Shown here piece after piece: positions 37,980 through 49,349 of a stretch of DNA of 64,000 bases. The notes beneath the pieces were generated by a model. It ran no database searches and was not told the origin of the DNA. It saw nothing but the letters and a program-made list of their open reading frames with translations. Source of the DNA: Viscum album. Lineage: Eukaryota; Streptophyta; Magnoliopsida; Santalales; Viscaceae. The stretch spans positions 369,534,067-369,598,066 of the forward strand of contig OY728157.1 of the NCBI GenBank assembly GCA_963277665.1, in the 5' to 3' direction. A program made the translations under genes and the position numbers. The stretch's first letter is position 1. Every line of letters begins with the position of its first letter.

Positions 37980-38640
37980 ACCCATATCATGTATTGAGAT
38001 CATCATGATGTTTTTTTCAATGGAAACACACAAAATAGATATGATCTATCAATTTGATTTGAAATATGCCTATTTTAATGTTGATTTTTAACAGAATATG
38101 TTCATTAAAAACCTAAAGGGTTTTTCCTTAATAAATCTGGGATCATGGTATGAAATATTAATATTGATTTATAAGGGTCGAAATAGACCCCATGATCCTA
38201 GTATAAAATATTTATGGATTCTTGAGAAGCATGTAGTTTTCAAAGGGAAATATTAATAGTAATCTTTATGTAATGGAGTATTTCATGGGTACTCCTATTA
38301 TAATAGTGTATGTTGATGACATCATTTTTTGTACACAAAGATTCCATTTATCAGAATTTTTTTGAGTAGATGAAAGGATATTTTTAAATTTTCATGTTGG
38401 GTGAGACGTTTTTCCTTATAGGGTTACAATTGATATAGGGGGCTGAGTATATTTTTATATCTCAAGAAAAGTACTTTGGGGAATTGTTGATGTAGTTTGG
38501 AATGGATGAATGAAAAGGGGTCAATACTCTTATGGTTATTAGAACCAAACTAAATTAGGATGAGTTTGGAATAGTTGATAATCCAAGAAACTATAGAAAA
38601 CCAGTTAGCATCCTTCTCTACCTTACAACATCCAGACCTG
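37980..38640 (+). pseudogene. Copia reverse transcriptase
   Basis: Near 38,055-38,130 LKYAYFNVDF, a stop, then QNMFIKNLKGF matches the DVKxAFLNGDLxExVYxxQPxGF block. VYVDDIIF at 38,308-38,331 keeps the catalytic Asp-Asp pair of RT. GAEYIFISQEKY, then FGMDE (38,445-38,510), matches the block that follows, and SILLYLTTSRPGI (38,600-38,640) is the conserved LLYLTxTRPDI motif. The order is typical of Ty1/copia. Stops are scattered through it. Confidence 0.8.
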
Positions 38641-39240
38641 GAATTGTGTTTTTTTTAACATTATGTACCAGATTTCAATGTGATCACAAAGAGACCTACC
38701 TAATTGTAGATAATTGAATCCTAATAGACATATTAAGTACATTGGGTTTTATCTTGTTGTATAGAACCATTTCATACTTGACCTTGAAAGGTTTAACCAT
38801 TTTCCATTAGGCCGATGATTGTATTGATAGAAAATAAACATCAGATGGCACATTTTTTCATTAATGTGAGTTTTGGGACATGAAATAGAAATAAACAGTG
38901 TTCAGTGGAATTAAAAATAGAAATATTTGAGTAAATTATTTCCACCCAATCCTATACAAAGATGATTTAGGTGTAGTTTTAGATGGATGATTTGAGATTT
39001 GGATTTAACAGACCACTATGTATTTTCAATGACAATAAACCTATTATAGATATTTCTATGAATATTTTCAGTGATTAATATCTAAAATCATTTATCTGAT
39101 GCATCATTTCATTAAATAAAATTAGGAAAATTATGATGTACTACTTGAGATCATTTTTTCCAAGGACCAGGTTTCAGACATCATTAATAGGGAATTACCA
39201 AAGAATAAATTTTATTCCATGAGGTTGAAACATCATGCTT
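38641..39240 (+). pseudogene. Copia RNase H
   Basis: The region after the RT motifs carries remnants in line with copia RNase H: YFQ/DN-like remnants near 39,020-39,050, a histidine-rich MHHF (39,100) matching the HxxIRxHFIR block, and SKDQVSDIINRELPKNKFYSMR-like code near 39,155-39,225 matching the last conserved block. The frames shift several times. The enzyme degrades RNA in the RNA/DNA hybrid during cDNA synthesis. Confidence 0.6.
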
Positions 39241-39501
39241 ATCCTTCCTCACTGACCTAAGGGTATTTTTGTAAAACCCTGCCCAATAGATTTTGGATTA
39301 TACTGAAAAACAGGGAGAAATATTATAGAGGGGGTCTATTTTAGTCACTTGGACAAAATTTCTTATAATAAAGGGATGGACTTCTCTAAAATCATTACAT
39401 TATCTGGTAGTTTACTGAATGAAACATCTCATATGAGTAAGGTTATAATGTGATGATTCTACGAATAATTTTTGAAATAGTTGAATGTTATTTCCAAAAA
39501 A

Positions 39502-39511
39502 TATATGGGGG
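39502..39511 (+). other. Copia polypurine tract
   Basis: TATATGGGGG lies directly before TGTTGTGG, the start of the 3' LTR. The G-run flanked by A/T is typical of plant copia tracts. Confidence 0.6.
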
Positions 39512-41155
39512 TGTTGTGGTCATGGATTTTTTTATGAAGTTGTTGAAGTTTTCATTTGCTTCCAACCAATTTTGAGAATCATTAAATGTTTTCGAGATAA
39601 TTTTGGATTTTTTTGGATTTTTTTGGTTTATTAAAAAGGGTTGGAGTTATTTTATATACATTATATGAATGTTTAAAGTTATCTACAATTTTTTAATACC
39701 ATCATAAGGCTTTCATACATCATATAACCTTGGGCTATGGTAATAAAAATGGAAAAATCCCTTAGCGTAAGACTTTGTATTTAGGGATATGAATTCATTA
39801 ACATCAAATTACATCATAATTATTTGATGTAGCTTGTATGAATTCATCATCTTATGACTTAAAAAAGAGAATAATTCATTTTACAGTCAGCATATGACTT
39901 GATCTCTAGCATATGACTTTGATTTTTTATAATAATACTTTCCTAAACGTAAGTCTTTGAGGATTTTAAGACATCAAGTTTGTGAGTGTAATATTTTAAA
40001 GCAGCAAATGTAAGTCTTTAGTAAAACATAATACTTTAATAATAACCATATTCTATGTGTGATCCTCTGAATAACCATAATAAGTCTTCAAAACATAGTA
40101 AAATTTGAGTTCCTACTAGATAAAAAGTTGAGTTTTTAGAATTTTAATGTTATGATGAATCTGAACTAGATGATGAATGCACAAATTTTAATTGATAAAA
40201 AAATCATATTTGGAATTTGATTCAATTAAGATGAAAAAATTAATGATACTCATTAGTGAATAATAGGTGGTAACAATAAATCAACATGTGGAGATGAAAT
40301 CAAGATGAAGAACATTTATTCTATTTTCAATAATATTGAGGATTTTACTATGATGATGTTTTTTATGCTCATTTCTTATAATCATGATAAATATGTTATG
40401 TGATTCAATATGAGAGTAATAAATATCAAAGATGTTATTATTGAGCTAATTTTTGAAGTATGGTTACACAATTATTATTTCCTCCATGTCTCAAGTGGGT
40501 AAAACAAAATATAATTAGTGAAAACTAATTATACACAGACATGTAATAAGTAGGTGGATAATGAATGGAAAATAAAACTAACATGGTTTCAGTAGAAGGA
40601 TATAATGGTGATATTTTCCCATGAAAAAATACAAGCTATGTTTTGTTGTTCCATGATAATGTGAGTAAGGATACCTATCTAAAAACTCTTAATGAGTTTC
40701 TAGAAGAAAGGTCAAGGATGCTCAAAATAGTAAAATACTTAGGAAAATTTCTTTTGGTTGGCTCAACATATCTTATTAGGGACTAATGTGGGTATATAAA
40801 ATAGGTTTCTGTATTTAATGTAATGTTTGACCAAAAAAGTGATTTATATAAGAAAGATAAATTGTTTTTTAAAATATATATGTTTATAAATGAGAAGATG
40901 TGGGAGTTTGAGAGAAATATTTATAAGAGGATATTTTAGTACAAAACATTTAGATATGATCATATACATCTATTAGAGATCAAGCATATATTGAAAGATA
41001 TTGTTTGATTGATAAAGAGTAAAAGATCTAGATTATATACTATAATAAGTGAGTGTGTTTTATAGAAAATTATTAAGTCTCATGGAGAAGATATTTATCA
41101 GTTACTAAAGCTACCAGGGGATTCAAATGATCTTTCTCATTTGTGATGAATCATT
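39512..41155 (+). repeat. Copia 3' LTR, right end missing
   Basis: It starts TGTTGTGG after the polypurine tract and aligns with 24,175-24,467 and 32,329 to about 33,665. The alignment stops at 41,155, where the poly(A) end of a LINE begins; the last ~375 bp present in the 5' LTR are not found on the far side of the LINE. It shares the RTAAGNCTT-like motif repeats (39,765-40,020). Confidence 0.8.
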
Positions 41156-41299
41156 ATTTTTTTCAAGGAAACAATTATTGAATATAGAAAAAAGCAGATT
41201 ACATGAGTCTAAAAGATAGAATCTTATTACAATCTTTATTATAAAAAGGGAGAAAATCACCAGGAAAATCATCCTGCCAAGTAATTTCCTAGTTGATTA

Positions 41300-41700
41300 C
41301 CTTGTTGGAATGTCCATCAGCAACCATGTTCAATTAATCAAAGGCATGAGTGTAAATGTAGTTGATTTCCATGAGTGAAGCAAAGAAATTCATCCAATGG
41401 GAAGTAAGCGGGAATCAAGATGCACCACCTCCTTCCAAATAGCATATAAAATAGTGGTTGAATAAATTTCAATACAAATATTTTTCCAAACCTTTTGTTA
41501 GGCAGAGTCAATGGCATTGATCACACCCATCATTTACACTTCTAGAGATGAGGTCATACCACATCTGCTAAAGAAACATCTGTAACACCTACCAAGATAG
41601 TCTCTGGAAATAGCCCCGCATCCTACAGGTGTCAGGTTTCCTTTAGAGGAACCATCAACATTAACATTGATCCATCCTAAAAGTGGATATTTCCATAATA
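41300..41700 (-). pseudogene. LINE RNase H domain
   Basis: At about 41,690-41,585 the minus strand reads GWINVNVDGSSKGNLTPVGCG, the start of the plant LINE RNase H (RVT_3) with GWxKxNxDGSSKGNPGxxGxG. Further on, AIDSA, then QKVWKNICIEIYS, corresponds to the AIExAxxxGWxxIWIExDS block, with the catalytic Asp replaced. The tail near 41,320-41,300 (NMVADGHSNKVIN) is in the place of the REGNxxAD motif. Such domains are known from plant L1-type LINEs. Stops show it is inactive. Confidence 0.75.
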
Positions 41701-41860
41701 CCTCAATGGTGCATCGAGGCTGTCTGTATGAACCAGCAATCTTAATTTGGAGTAGGATCTCAAAGTCACCAGTAGTGTTGTCACAATAAGATTTCTGAAT
41801 CGAGGTAGAATCTATGATGTCAATTAGAATCCGTGTCTTACATACATTGAGCCAGAATGA

Positions 41861-42109
41861 TCAATTATTATAAATAATATTATTTCTATCATACCAGATC
41901 ACATGGAGGATCTCAGCGACATAAGTCAAAAAAACATTCTTAATTTGTGGTGAAGATTCAAAATCCACACAATGCTGCAATTGAGAGCTAATCGAATCTA
42001 TATGTAACCATATACAATGAAAAATGTCAAGAATGTAATTCCAAAGAGCTACGGCTTTAGCACAAGGTAGAAACAAATGATTAGCATCCTCTCTATGTTG
42101 GTTGCACAT
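41861..42109 (-). pseudogene. LINE zf-RVT domain
   Basis: The open stretch of 82 codons begins MCNQHREDANHLFLPCAKAVALWNYI, matching the C-x2-C-x5-E-x2-HLF-x2-C-x3-x2-W pattern of the zinc-binding domain at the C-terminus of plant LINE RTs. The second Cys of the first pair appears as His. It links RT (above 42,577) to the RNase H domain below 41,700. Confidence 0.75.
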
Positions 42110-42345
42110 GTGACAACTAGAAAAATTTGAATCCCAAAATATTGTAGAGAAGCCTCAGCGGGGACTCTGTTATATACAATATGCCAAAAAATAGTATGTC
42201 TTTAGAGATTAATCCAAGGTTTTCTATAATATTTTAACCAAAATAATCTAGAATCGTAATTTATGAAATTGTAATTGTAAAAAAATTTTGAACCAAGGAC
42301 ACCATTCTAAGAAGGTTCCCAAATGATGTAATCCTCATATTTGGA

Positions 42346-42783
42346 GAATGGATAATTTTAAATAACATGACTGATTTTATTAGGAAGGTTAATGTCATGA
42401 GAATTATTAACATCCCTAATGGTGAAGTCGTTGTTATTAAGAAGAGAATTGGGAGGCCACATGGAGATTAAAGGAGCACCAGTCCAGTTTTCTATCTGAA
42501 AATTCATGGAGGAATTAGTACTAACCATCCATATAGAGTTGTTCATAATGTTGGTGAAAAATTTACTAATGGACGTTCAGATGGAAGAAGTGATATAGAT
42601 CAAATTTCTATTCTTAATCTTAGTAAGGAATATTTTCTTGAGAGAAGTAGGGGAATCAGAGTTACTATGAAGCAGACTCCAAGTCATATTGGCATGAAGA
42701 GCATCATTAAAGAGCCTAAGATTTTTGATTCCATGACCACCCTTCTTTAAAGGTATAAAACAAGTGGCCCAAGGTATGGTCAC
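42346..42783 (-). pseudogene. LINE RT C-terminal (thumb) region
   Basis: At 42,783-42,577 the minus strand reads PLKKGGHGIKNLRLFNDALHANMTW, matching the PKxxGGLGIRxLxxFNxALLAKWxW block that follows LINE RT. Below it, 42,546-42,358 reads IENWTGAPLIS, matching the DxWxGxxPL block. Two frames are involved. Confidence 0.8.
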
Positions 42784-43102
42784 AATATTTCATTCAATCA
42801 TGCTACCGGTCCATACAAAGTTTTTAATGTAAATGTTAATTTGTTTAAGAAGACCATCTTGCCAATTGTAAACCATAAACAAGTAGACCACTGGGGAGAA
42901 AATTATAGATTTCACAACACAAATTCCACCAACCGTAAAAATATATTTACACTTGCAAGAAGAAAGTTGATTGGTAATTTGATCAACAATGTTGTAAATG
43001 TAATGGTATTTAGGTCTACCCCAGAAGATATGAACACTGAGATAAGTGGAGGGGAAGGAACGATCTTTGATACCTAGATAATTGATGATATTACCTTTTC
43101 TA

Positions 43103-44115
43103 TTAGAATAAATTTTTATCCCAAAGAACAGAAAAGGATTTTCTCCAGCTTATATATTGACAAGAGGTTTCTTCATAATGAGACAAGGGATTTCTAATAT
43201 TTTGGATAGTCCATTTATCACCTTGTAATAAAAAAATGATATCAACAACATATAAAATATGGGTGGAAACATATAAGTTTCTAGAGGCCTGGATAGGTTT
43301 AATCTTGTTTTGATCCACAAGTTGAGTGAGTAATCTTCTTAAGTAATCATCAACAATGGAAAAAATAATGGAAAAAAGAAGATCTCCTTTCCTAACTCCC
43401 TTGGTTAATTTAAAGATTCCCTTAGGGGAACCATTGACAAGGACAGAGATAGAGGCCGAATTGAATAAATTACTTATCATACCGGTGAAAGAGTCATTAA
43501 ACCCAATGTTTTTATGAACCTTGATAATGAAACTCCAATCCATGGTATCAAATTATTTCTTAATGTCAATTTTAATGGAAACACTACCTCCTCTAGTGAC
43601 TTTGTTTAAAATATTAGTGAATTTTGAAGCAAGAAAGATGAAATCTTGTATAAACCTACATTTTATAAAACCAAATTGGTTCCAAAAAACAATTATATTT
43701 TAAATGGAAGTAAGTCTATCTACATTATTTTTTGAAATAATTTTGTAAATGGTGTTAATAAGTGAAATAGGCCAGAAAAGGTGTATCTCAGAAGCATTTT
43801 CCACTTTAGGAATAATAGTAAGGAATTTTTCATTTAATCCATATGGTAGAACACCATTGGAAAATAATGTTTTGAAATGTTTGCAAAAATCTATATGAAT
43901 AATCTCCAAGTAGTGTTTGAATAAATCATTATTGAAACCATTAGGACCCGGGGCACTATCAGGATTAAGGATAAAAACAATGTCTTTGATTTCATGACCA
44001 ATAGGGGTGCTTAAAAGATAGTCATTTTATTCAACAGTCATAATAATCAGAATGATATCAGGTAGGAGATCCTTTTTAATAGTCAGACTGTTGAAAAAAT
44101 TATGAATATAATCTC
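43103..44115 (-). pseudogene. LINE reverse transcriptase core
   Basis: From 44,100 down: FILNPDSAPGPNGF (matching LNPDSAPGPDGF), then LNEKFLTIIPKVENASEIHLFWPISLINTIYKIISK (43,850-43,740), then SVLVNGSPKGIFKLTKGVRKGD (43,470-43,400), then LYVVDIIF (about 43,240) at the catalytic YADD position. The YADD motif has become YVVD, losing one catalytic Asp. At least two stops or shifts break the domain (near 43,550 and 43,700). It would copy the element's RNA into DNA at the nicked target. Confidence 0.85.
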
Positions 44116-45438
44116 ATGATATCCCATCCACTATTACTACATCAATAACCACACCTCATCCTTCCAACCAACTACAAAAACCAACCATTACCCTCAAATC
44201 ACAACAAGAAAGGTCCTATATAAAATAGAAATCAAAGGAAACATGTTATCAATTCACATTAAATAACTTCATATTAAACATTATTTCATATTAAATCATA
44301 ATTTTAGGTTTATACACTAACACTTTTCACATTTCCACACAACAAATAGGTTACCATATTTATGTAATTAACCCGTTTGGAAAAGTTATTCCAACATATA
44401 AATGGTATAAAATAATATTTTCACAATAACAAACACAGTCACTTCTAGAATAAACATCAAAAAACCATCAACTTATAAATAATAACAAATAATTTCATAA
44501 ATATCATCTGAATAATCATCATCCATTAAAATTACTTTAGTCTAATTTATTATCTTAATTAGGATAATCTAGAGCATCCACTAAATAAAATAAAATCATT
44601 AAATTCTACAACTCACACATAAAAAAGGGAGAATTTTTGAATCCACTAACTCAATCGAAGCTTCAACAATCACTACAAGATATTACAAGGAAAATCCAAT
44701 AAAAACCCACTCAAAACATTAGGATCAACCGTAAGGCCTACACTCATAAAATCCCCATCAAAATAAAAACACAAAACCACCAAAACCCATTAATTACTAG
44801 TGGTATATCCTCTCCAAGAAATATGTATAGGGATGGAATCAAGAATAAGAGAATAGAAATAAATTAATATTGAATCATAAAGTTGTTGATAATTAAATAT
44901 AAGGGCCAAAAGTAATTAGGATATGGATACATATCTCCAAATAAATACATATTATTCCTAAGTTTTGACGTATGTTGATGGATTTTTGAAGAGTTTGAAT
45001 GGGAGTTTTAATTTATAACAGATCTAGAAATTTAACGAATCGCAACATAATGGCTCATTATCATACATAATTGAGGCTAAATTCAGTGAAACTTTAAAAA
45101 TCATGACATTATTTCCTTTTAATTTTATTTAAATTTCATAGTAAAAACCTACCTTAACTTCACACATTAATTAATTCCATGGTGCAACCAAGGTGTTGAA
45201 GCCGCAATACTCAATTCTCTAAAAAAATGCAGACCTAGATCTAATCACCATAGAATTGGTGACCACTAAACCAAAATAAAACAAAATAAAATGCACCATG
45301 ATACAATGAACCCAAAATATATGGAACCAAGAAATTGAATTCTCGAGACTTCCTGTTGTTGTGGGTATAACCACAATATAAATCCCAGTTGCTTCAAATT
45401 AACTAATATATACTATAATATTAATACCAAATACCTAA
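44116..45438. other. Unassigned AC-rich region between LINE and outer gypsy element
   Basis: No coding motif is visible. On the plus strand it is rich in A and C (44,640-44,810, 45,170-45,340), the composition of the minus-strand gypsy LTRs nearby. It may be part of another old LTR that the copia element entered, with 23,040-24,174 as its other half, but I could not confirm this. Confidence 0.4.
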
Positions 45439-46248
45439 TGTGACATCCAAGAAATGTAATATAATTTTAAATCACCTCAAAACCACCACATTGTCACATG
45501 AATAACCATGGAACAACCTTACTCATATAATATTTCAATTTATTGTATCTAGTTTAATCATATGTAACCAAACTCGGATTTCCACTAGTCCTCAAGTGCC
45601 CCTCCTCGTACTCTAAAGGATGGAAAATAACATTGAGGTTCTATGATGGTTTGGTGGGGAGACTATACTCTTATAATCAAAGTGTAACTCAATGGTATAA
45701 AATATCAGTAAGTAGAAGAAACATTAAAAAATTGAACTGTGGGAAAATAATTCATCTATATAAAATAGAAGGTAGAAGAAAAATCAATAACAAGTACAAA
45801 ATTATGTCATGTGTGTATGCTATAAAAAATATAAATGCATAGAGGCAGAGAAGCAGACATATACAACATGATATAAAAAGGGACAAAAATAACAAAATTT
45901 ATCTCCAAAAATATCATGAGTATAATATTGGTCTTATAATCTTGTACTCCATCTAGTATAATAAATCAGGCATCCAAAGCTGGATACTTCCCTTTTTCCG
46001 TACCTTCATCTATAATGTCTATTTGGGTAAAAATCAGTGGCCTAAACAACGTTTGAGATACACTCAGTAGGCCACCAACAATGGAATATAGTATAATCAT
46101 GATAATGTATATAAAATGGATGCGTGAATATATAATAATTTAAATCAGAAATATAAACTATAAATGAGTTGGATCTAGTTCCTAAAGGATACCAGGCTGA
46201 CACTAACTGCTTCAGCCTTAGTCGGGATACCTATGAACATGTGTCACC

Positions 46249-46268
46249 ATATATATATATATATATAT
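46249..46268. repeat. (AT)n microsatellite
   Basis: About 10 AT repeats inside the outer 3' LTR just before the 32-bp array; a similar, shorter run is at the matching place in the 5' LTR (63,325-63,350). Confidence 0.9.
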
Positions 46269-46408
46269 TAGTATATATATATGCATTTATATATATTAAC
46301 TATATACAGAGTAACATATATATCTATATATATAAATACACAGTACTATTCAGGACTTGATCCATAACTCAGGAATCCATGTATAGTCATAAGAGTCTCA
46401 TAGGGAAG

Positions 46409-46632
46409 TAAGGGATGTCATGACCATATATCGGGAGTAATAAGGGATTTGAAGGATGAGTATCATAAATAATAAGGTACACCATGACTGAGTGTCATAA
46501 TTAATAAGAGACATCATGCCAGAATATCATTAATCATAAGGGATGCCACAAATGAGTATCAGAAATCCTGAGGGACACCGTGCTTGAATATCATAATTAA
46601 TAAAGGATTCCATGAATCTGGATCATATATAA
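46409..46632. repeat. Seven head-to-tail 32-bp units in the outer 3' LTR
   Basis: Seven units of exactly 32 bp, mostly opening TAAGGGA and ending ATCATAAATAA, with inner bases like CCATGMCTGAGT. A degenerate eighth unit may follow. The 5' LTR has seven units at the same place (63,478-63,701). They abut without spacers. Confidence 0.9.
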
Positions 46633-47812
46633 TAAGAAGAGTCATACATGATTTACTTTAATCCAAGATATGATTTCCAACCAATTAACATTACCTTTAA
46701 TCAAGGTCATAATCCAATGCTCCTGTAAGAGTCGCATGGCATTGTCATACCACTCACTTTCAATTTAATTACACTAATCCATTTTATTAGGTGGAAACCA
46801 ACACCACATAGAAGGTGGTTTTTGCAAATTAACATCCAATAAGCCTGGGGAACATAATAAGAACACCAAAAGGGGTTGGCACTTATCGATGTGGAAAACC
46901 TCAAACAATATATATGGGTATATTGAAGTTCCATTATCATGTTTAACATTTTAAATAATCAAATTCATATTTTTAAGGAAATTCTATGAATGTACAGCAT
47001 GTGATGCAAAAAAACATGAAATATAAAACTATACTTTAGGGGTAAAAGCACTACCACCTACCTTATAGTGGTATACAACTCCTCATTATGTGTTGGCCTC
47101 TAATCCAAGCTAAAATGTAAAAAAATGGTGAAAGGGAAAATTGAAATGAAAATATGGTATGTCAGATCACCTCTAAATGACATTAATGGCTGTGTGATAA
47201 AAAAGGAAAAGAGGTAAGTGTATTAAAGATATTGCCATTTTCTATCCAACACAACTAACAGTGAGAGGAACTAAGTTTGAATGGTGAAGCAATCTCAAAG
47301 CCCAGCTTAGATGGCCATTGGAGAGCACCAAAAATCTAGAGAGGTGTTCCATGTAAATGGGTAGAAAATTAAGGAATAAACTTAAAATAAGGTAGTGGAA
47401 AAATGTTTATTTCACCCATTTTTAAAGGATTCATAGTTTGGATACTCAACTTGAACAAAATGTGAACCAACCATACCAACCCATCACCAAAGTGGCACTA
47501 AGAATTTGGGTTATGTGCGCAGTTTGAGAATACCATACACAACCAATGTACAACCCATGAACCCCTCTTAAATACCATTAATATTTAAACCAAACCATGT
47601 AGCCTGAGGTGAACTATTTAAGAAAACCATTTGGAACACCTATTTTCTATGAAATTCATGGCTCCGGGATTAAAACAAGCCCCAAACACTCCTAAAATGT
47701 TCATCATTATATTGGTAACATCAATAAGGATAGAAAAAAGGTTCAAAGAAAATTAATGTATCCATACATCATGAGAAAAATAATAATATCAAAATCCCCT
47801 TTATTTAAAACA

Positions 47813-47826
47813 ACTCACCCCTGAGT
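47813..47826 (-). other. Candidate polypurine tract of the outer element
   Basis: The minus strand reads CTCAGGGGTGAGTT directly before the proposed LTR start. The AGGGGTGAG core is purine-rich; position after the chromodomain supports it. Confidence 0.4.
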
Positions 47827-47859
47827 TTACCTTTCAAGGGTGGTAAAGCATCATCTAAG

Positions 47860-48125
47860 AAAATATACATCCATTGATCACATAAATCAGCCTCTCACTC
47901 CAAAATCTTATCTTGTACATGGTCGTGCTACCATAACACCAATACTAGTGGAACTAATTTTAAAAATATATCCTTTAAACTCTGATAAATGAAATGAATA
48001 GGGTTCTACACAAAATTATCATCAACATCTAACTCATCCTCATATGGTTAAATAATATGAGATGGATATGAATAGTAACAATGAAGTTGAGATACATTGA
48101 AGATGTCATGTACAACCTGATATCT
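47860..48125 (-). pseudogene. Outer element integrase C-terminus and chromodomain
   Basis: From about 48,120 the minus strand reads VHDIFNVSQLHCYYSYPSHII, the [21 protein letters not shown] block at the end of gypsy integrase. It continues through VLVLW, a stop, then HDHVQDKILE, a stop, then EADLCDQW (to about 47,870), which corresponds to the VxWxxHxxxEATWExExxM core of the C-terminal chromodomain of chromoviruses. Chromodomains steer integration toward marked chromatin. Four in-frame stops are visible. Confidence 0.75.
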
Positions 48126-48199
48126 CTAAGGAAGACCATCTAATAGCCTACTGACCCAACTCCCTCTGTGATCTCAAAAGTCACAACATAATGAGGAGA

Positions 48200-49130
48200 T
48201 GCATTTCCCTATATTTGAATCCATCTATGATCCAACCTTAGGAGAAACAAATAAAAATAACCGATGTCCCACCTCAAACTCTAGAGGATTGCAGTGACCA
48301 TTAGCCTAAGAATTATGAATAGATTGAGCTATATCCATAAAAGTTTAGATAAGTTTTACCTGATCCGAAGTATCCAAAATTAGGAATGTTCCTAGTATCA
48401 TTTTTGCTATAACCTATAACCAATTATTGGGTGAATAGAATAACCTACCGTATTAGGGCCTCATAAGGAGCTATTTTTATAGTTTCCTAAAAATTATCAT
48501 TATAATAAAATTCAGCAAGTGATAGTTGTATCTCCCAATAATCCTCAAAATCATGAACACATGATTATATCACATACTCTAACAACTTTATCATACACTT
48601 GAATTTCCCATTAGTTTTTGGGTGAAAGGATGTGCTCAGAAGAACCTCCGTACTGAGAGCCTACTGCAACCATTGCTAGAAATGTGATGTAACTCAAGAA
48701 TCTCTATCTGGTATGATAGTGCATGGAACCCTAGGAATGAATATGATCTCTCAAACATATATCCTTCCAAGATCATCAATTGAAAAGGTTTACTTGATTG
48801 GTAGAACTTGAGATACCTTCATTAGCTCATCAACGATCACCCATACCACATCACTGCCTCAATGGGGTCTCAGTAATCCTATAACAGAATCCATCATGAC
48901 ATTGTCCCATTTTTACTTAGGAATGGAAAATAGTTGTAGAATACATAGTGGGAACCCATGTCCATTTTAACCTACTGAAAGGTGGAGCATTGAGTCCTAA
49001 AACCAACTATATTTCTTTCAATACTCACCCACCAATATTAGTGGTGTAAGTCACATTACATCTTGGGAACACTAAGATGTATTGCCAAAGCAGAGGCATG
49101 AGTATCTCAAATCAACTCCTCTAACACCTT
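48200..49130 (-). pseudogene. Outer element integrase (zinc finger and core)
   Basis: At about 49,120-48,985 the minus strand reads THASALAIHLSVPKM, a stop, then YWWV and QCSTFQ, the HHCC zinc finger of integrase with the last Cys lost. At about 48,955-48,830 KWDNVMMDSVIGLLRP, then WVIVDELMKVSQVLPIK matches WKWExxxMDFxxGLPR and WVIVDRLTKSAHFLP; the Asp of MDS is the first catalytic residue. Stops and shifts are frequent. Confidence 0.7.
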
Positions 49131-49349
49131 GGAAGTAACCAATATTCACCCATGAAATCAATAGATCTCATCCTAATGAATGGCCCATCCATGTAGTGGG
49201 ATGTGTCTTGAAATGCTCTCTCGTAGGACCAAGCCCTCCGAATTAGAGAGATTCCACATCTTTACTATACCCTGATGTGAAGAGGAATCTACAAAAGCTA
49301 TAAGGATAGTAAATTCGTGATTAGTTTTTTACCTATAAGTGCATCTAAA

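Larger units (their letters stand above)
24175..41155 (+). mobile_element. Ty1/copia retrotransposon (SIRE/Maximus-like), interrupted
   Basis: Its 5' LTR starts at about 24,175, is broken at 24,467 by a gypsy element, resumes at 32,329 and ends at about 34,040. The 3' LTR runs from 39,512 to 41,155, where a LINE cuts it off. Between them on the plus strand lie gag, GAG-pre-integrase, integrase core, RT with VYVDDIIF, and RNase H, in the copia order (integrase before RT). Long LTRs (about 2 kb) and a gag resembling the UBN2 type with a TYEG-like motif suggest the SIRE/Maximus lineage. All frames carry stops and shifts. A target duplication cannot be checked because the 3' end is lost. Confidence 0.85.
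41156..44115 (-). mobile_element. 5'-truncated L1-type LINE with RNase H domain
   Basis: The minus strand carries, in order from 44,115 down: the start of the RT domain, RT core, thumb region, zf-RVT and a C-terminal RNase H. The 3' end at 41,163-41,157 is a short poly(A) (seven T on the plus strand). ORF1 and the endonuclease are absent, so it is 5'-truncated as most LINE copies are. It sits exactly at the point where the copia 3' LTR stops. The frames are broken by stops. A clear target duplication was not found; GATGAATCATTAT and TATGAATATAAT near the two ends are only partly alike. Confidence 0.85.
45439..47812 (-). repeat. 3' LTR of the outer gypsy element
   Basis: The left boundary is TGTGACATCC, aligning with TGTAACATCC at 62,615. 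The match with the 5' LTR continues in order through the 32-bp array and on to about 46,990, where the window's copy ends. The right boundary (TGTTTTAAAT on the minus strand) is proposed from the neighbouring purine-rich AGGGGTGAG and is uncertain. This copy has about 95 bp extra near its left end. An (AT)n run lies at 46,249-46,268. Confidence 0.7.

Noticed and set aside
41140..44120. LINE target duplication (GATGAATCATTAT / TATGAATATAAT)
   Set aside because: Similarity is partial and could be chance in AT-rich DNA.
46409..46632. Regular 32-bp array resembling a CRISPR array
   Set aside because: The units abut with no spacers and lie within a plant LTR; it is a minisatellite.
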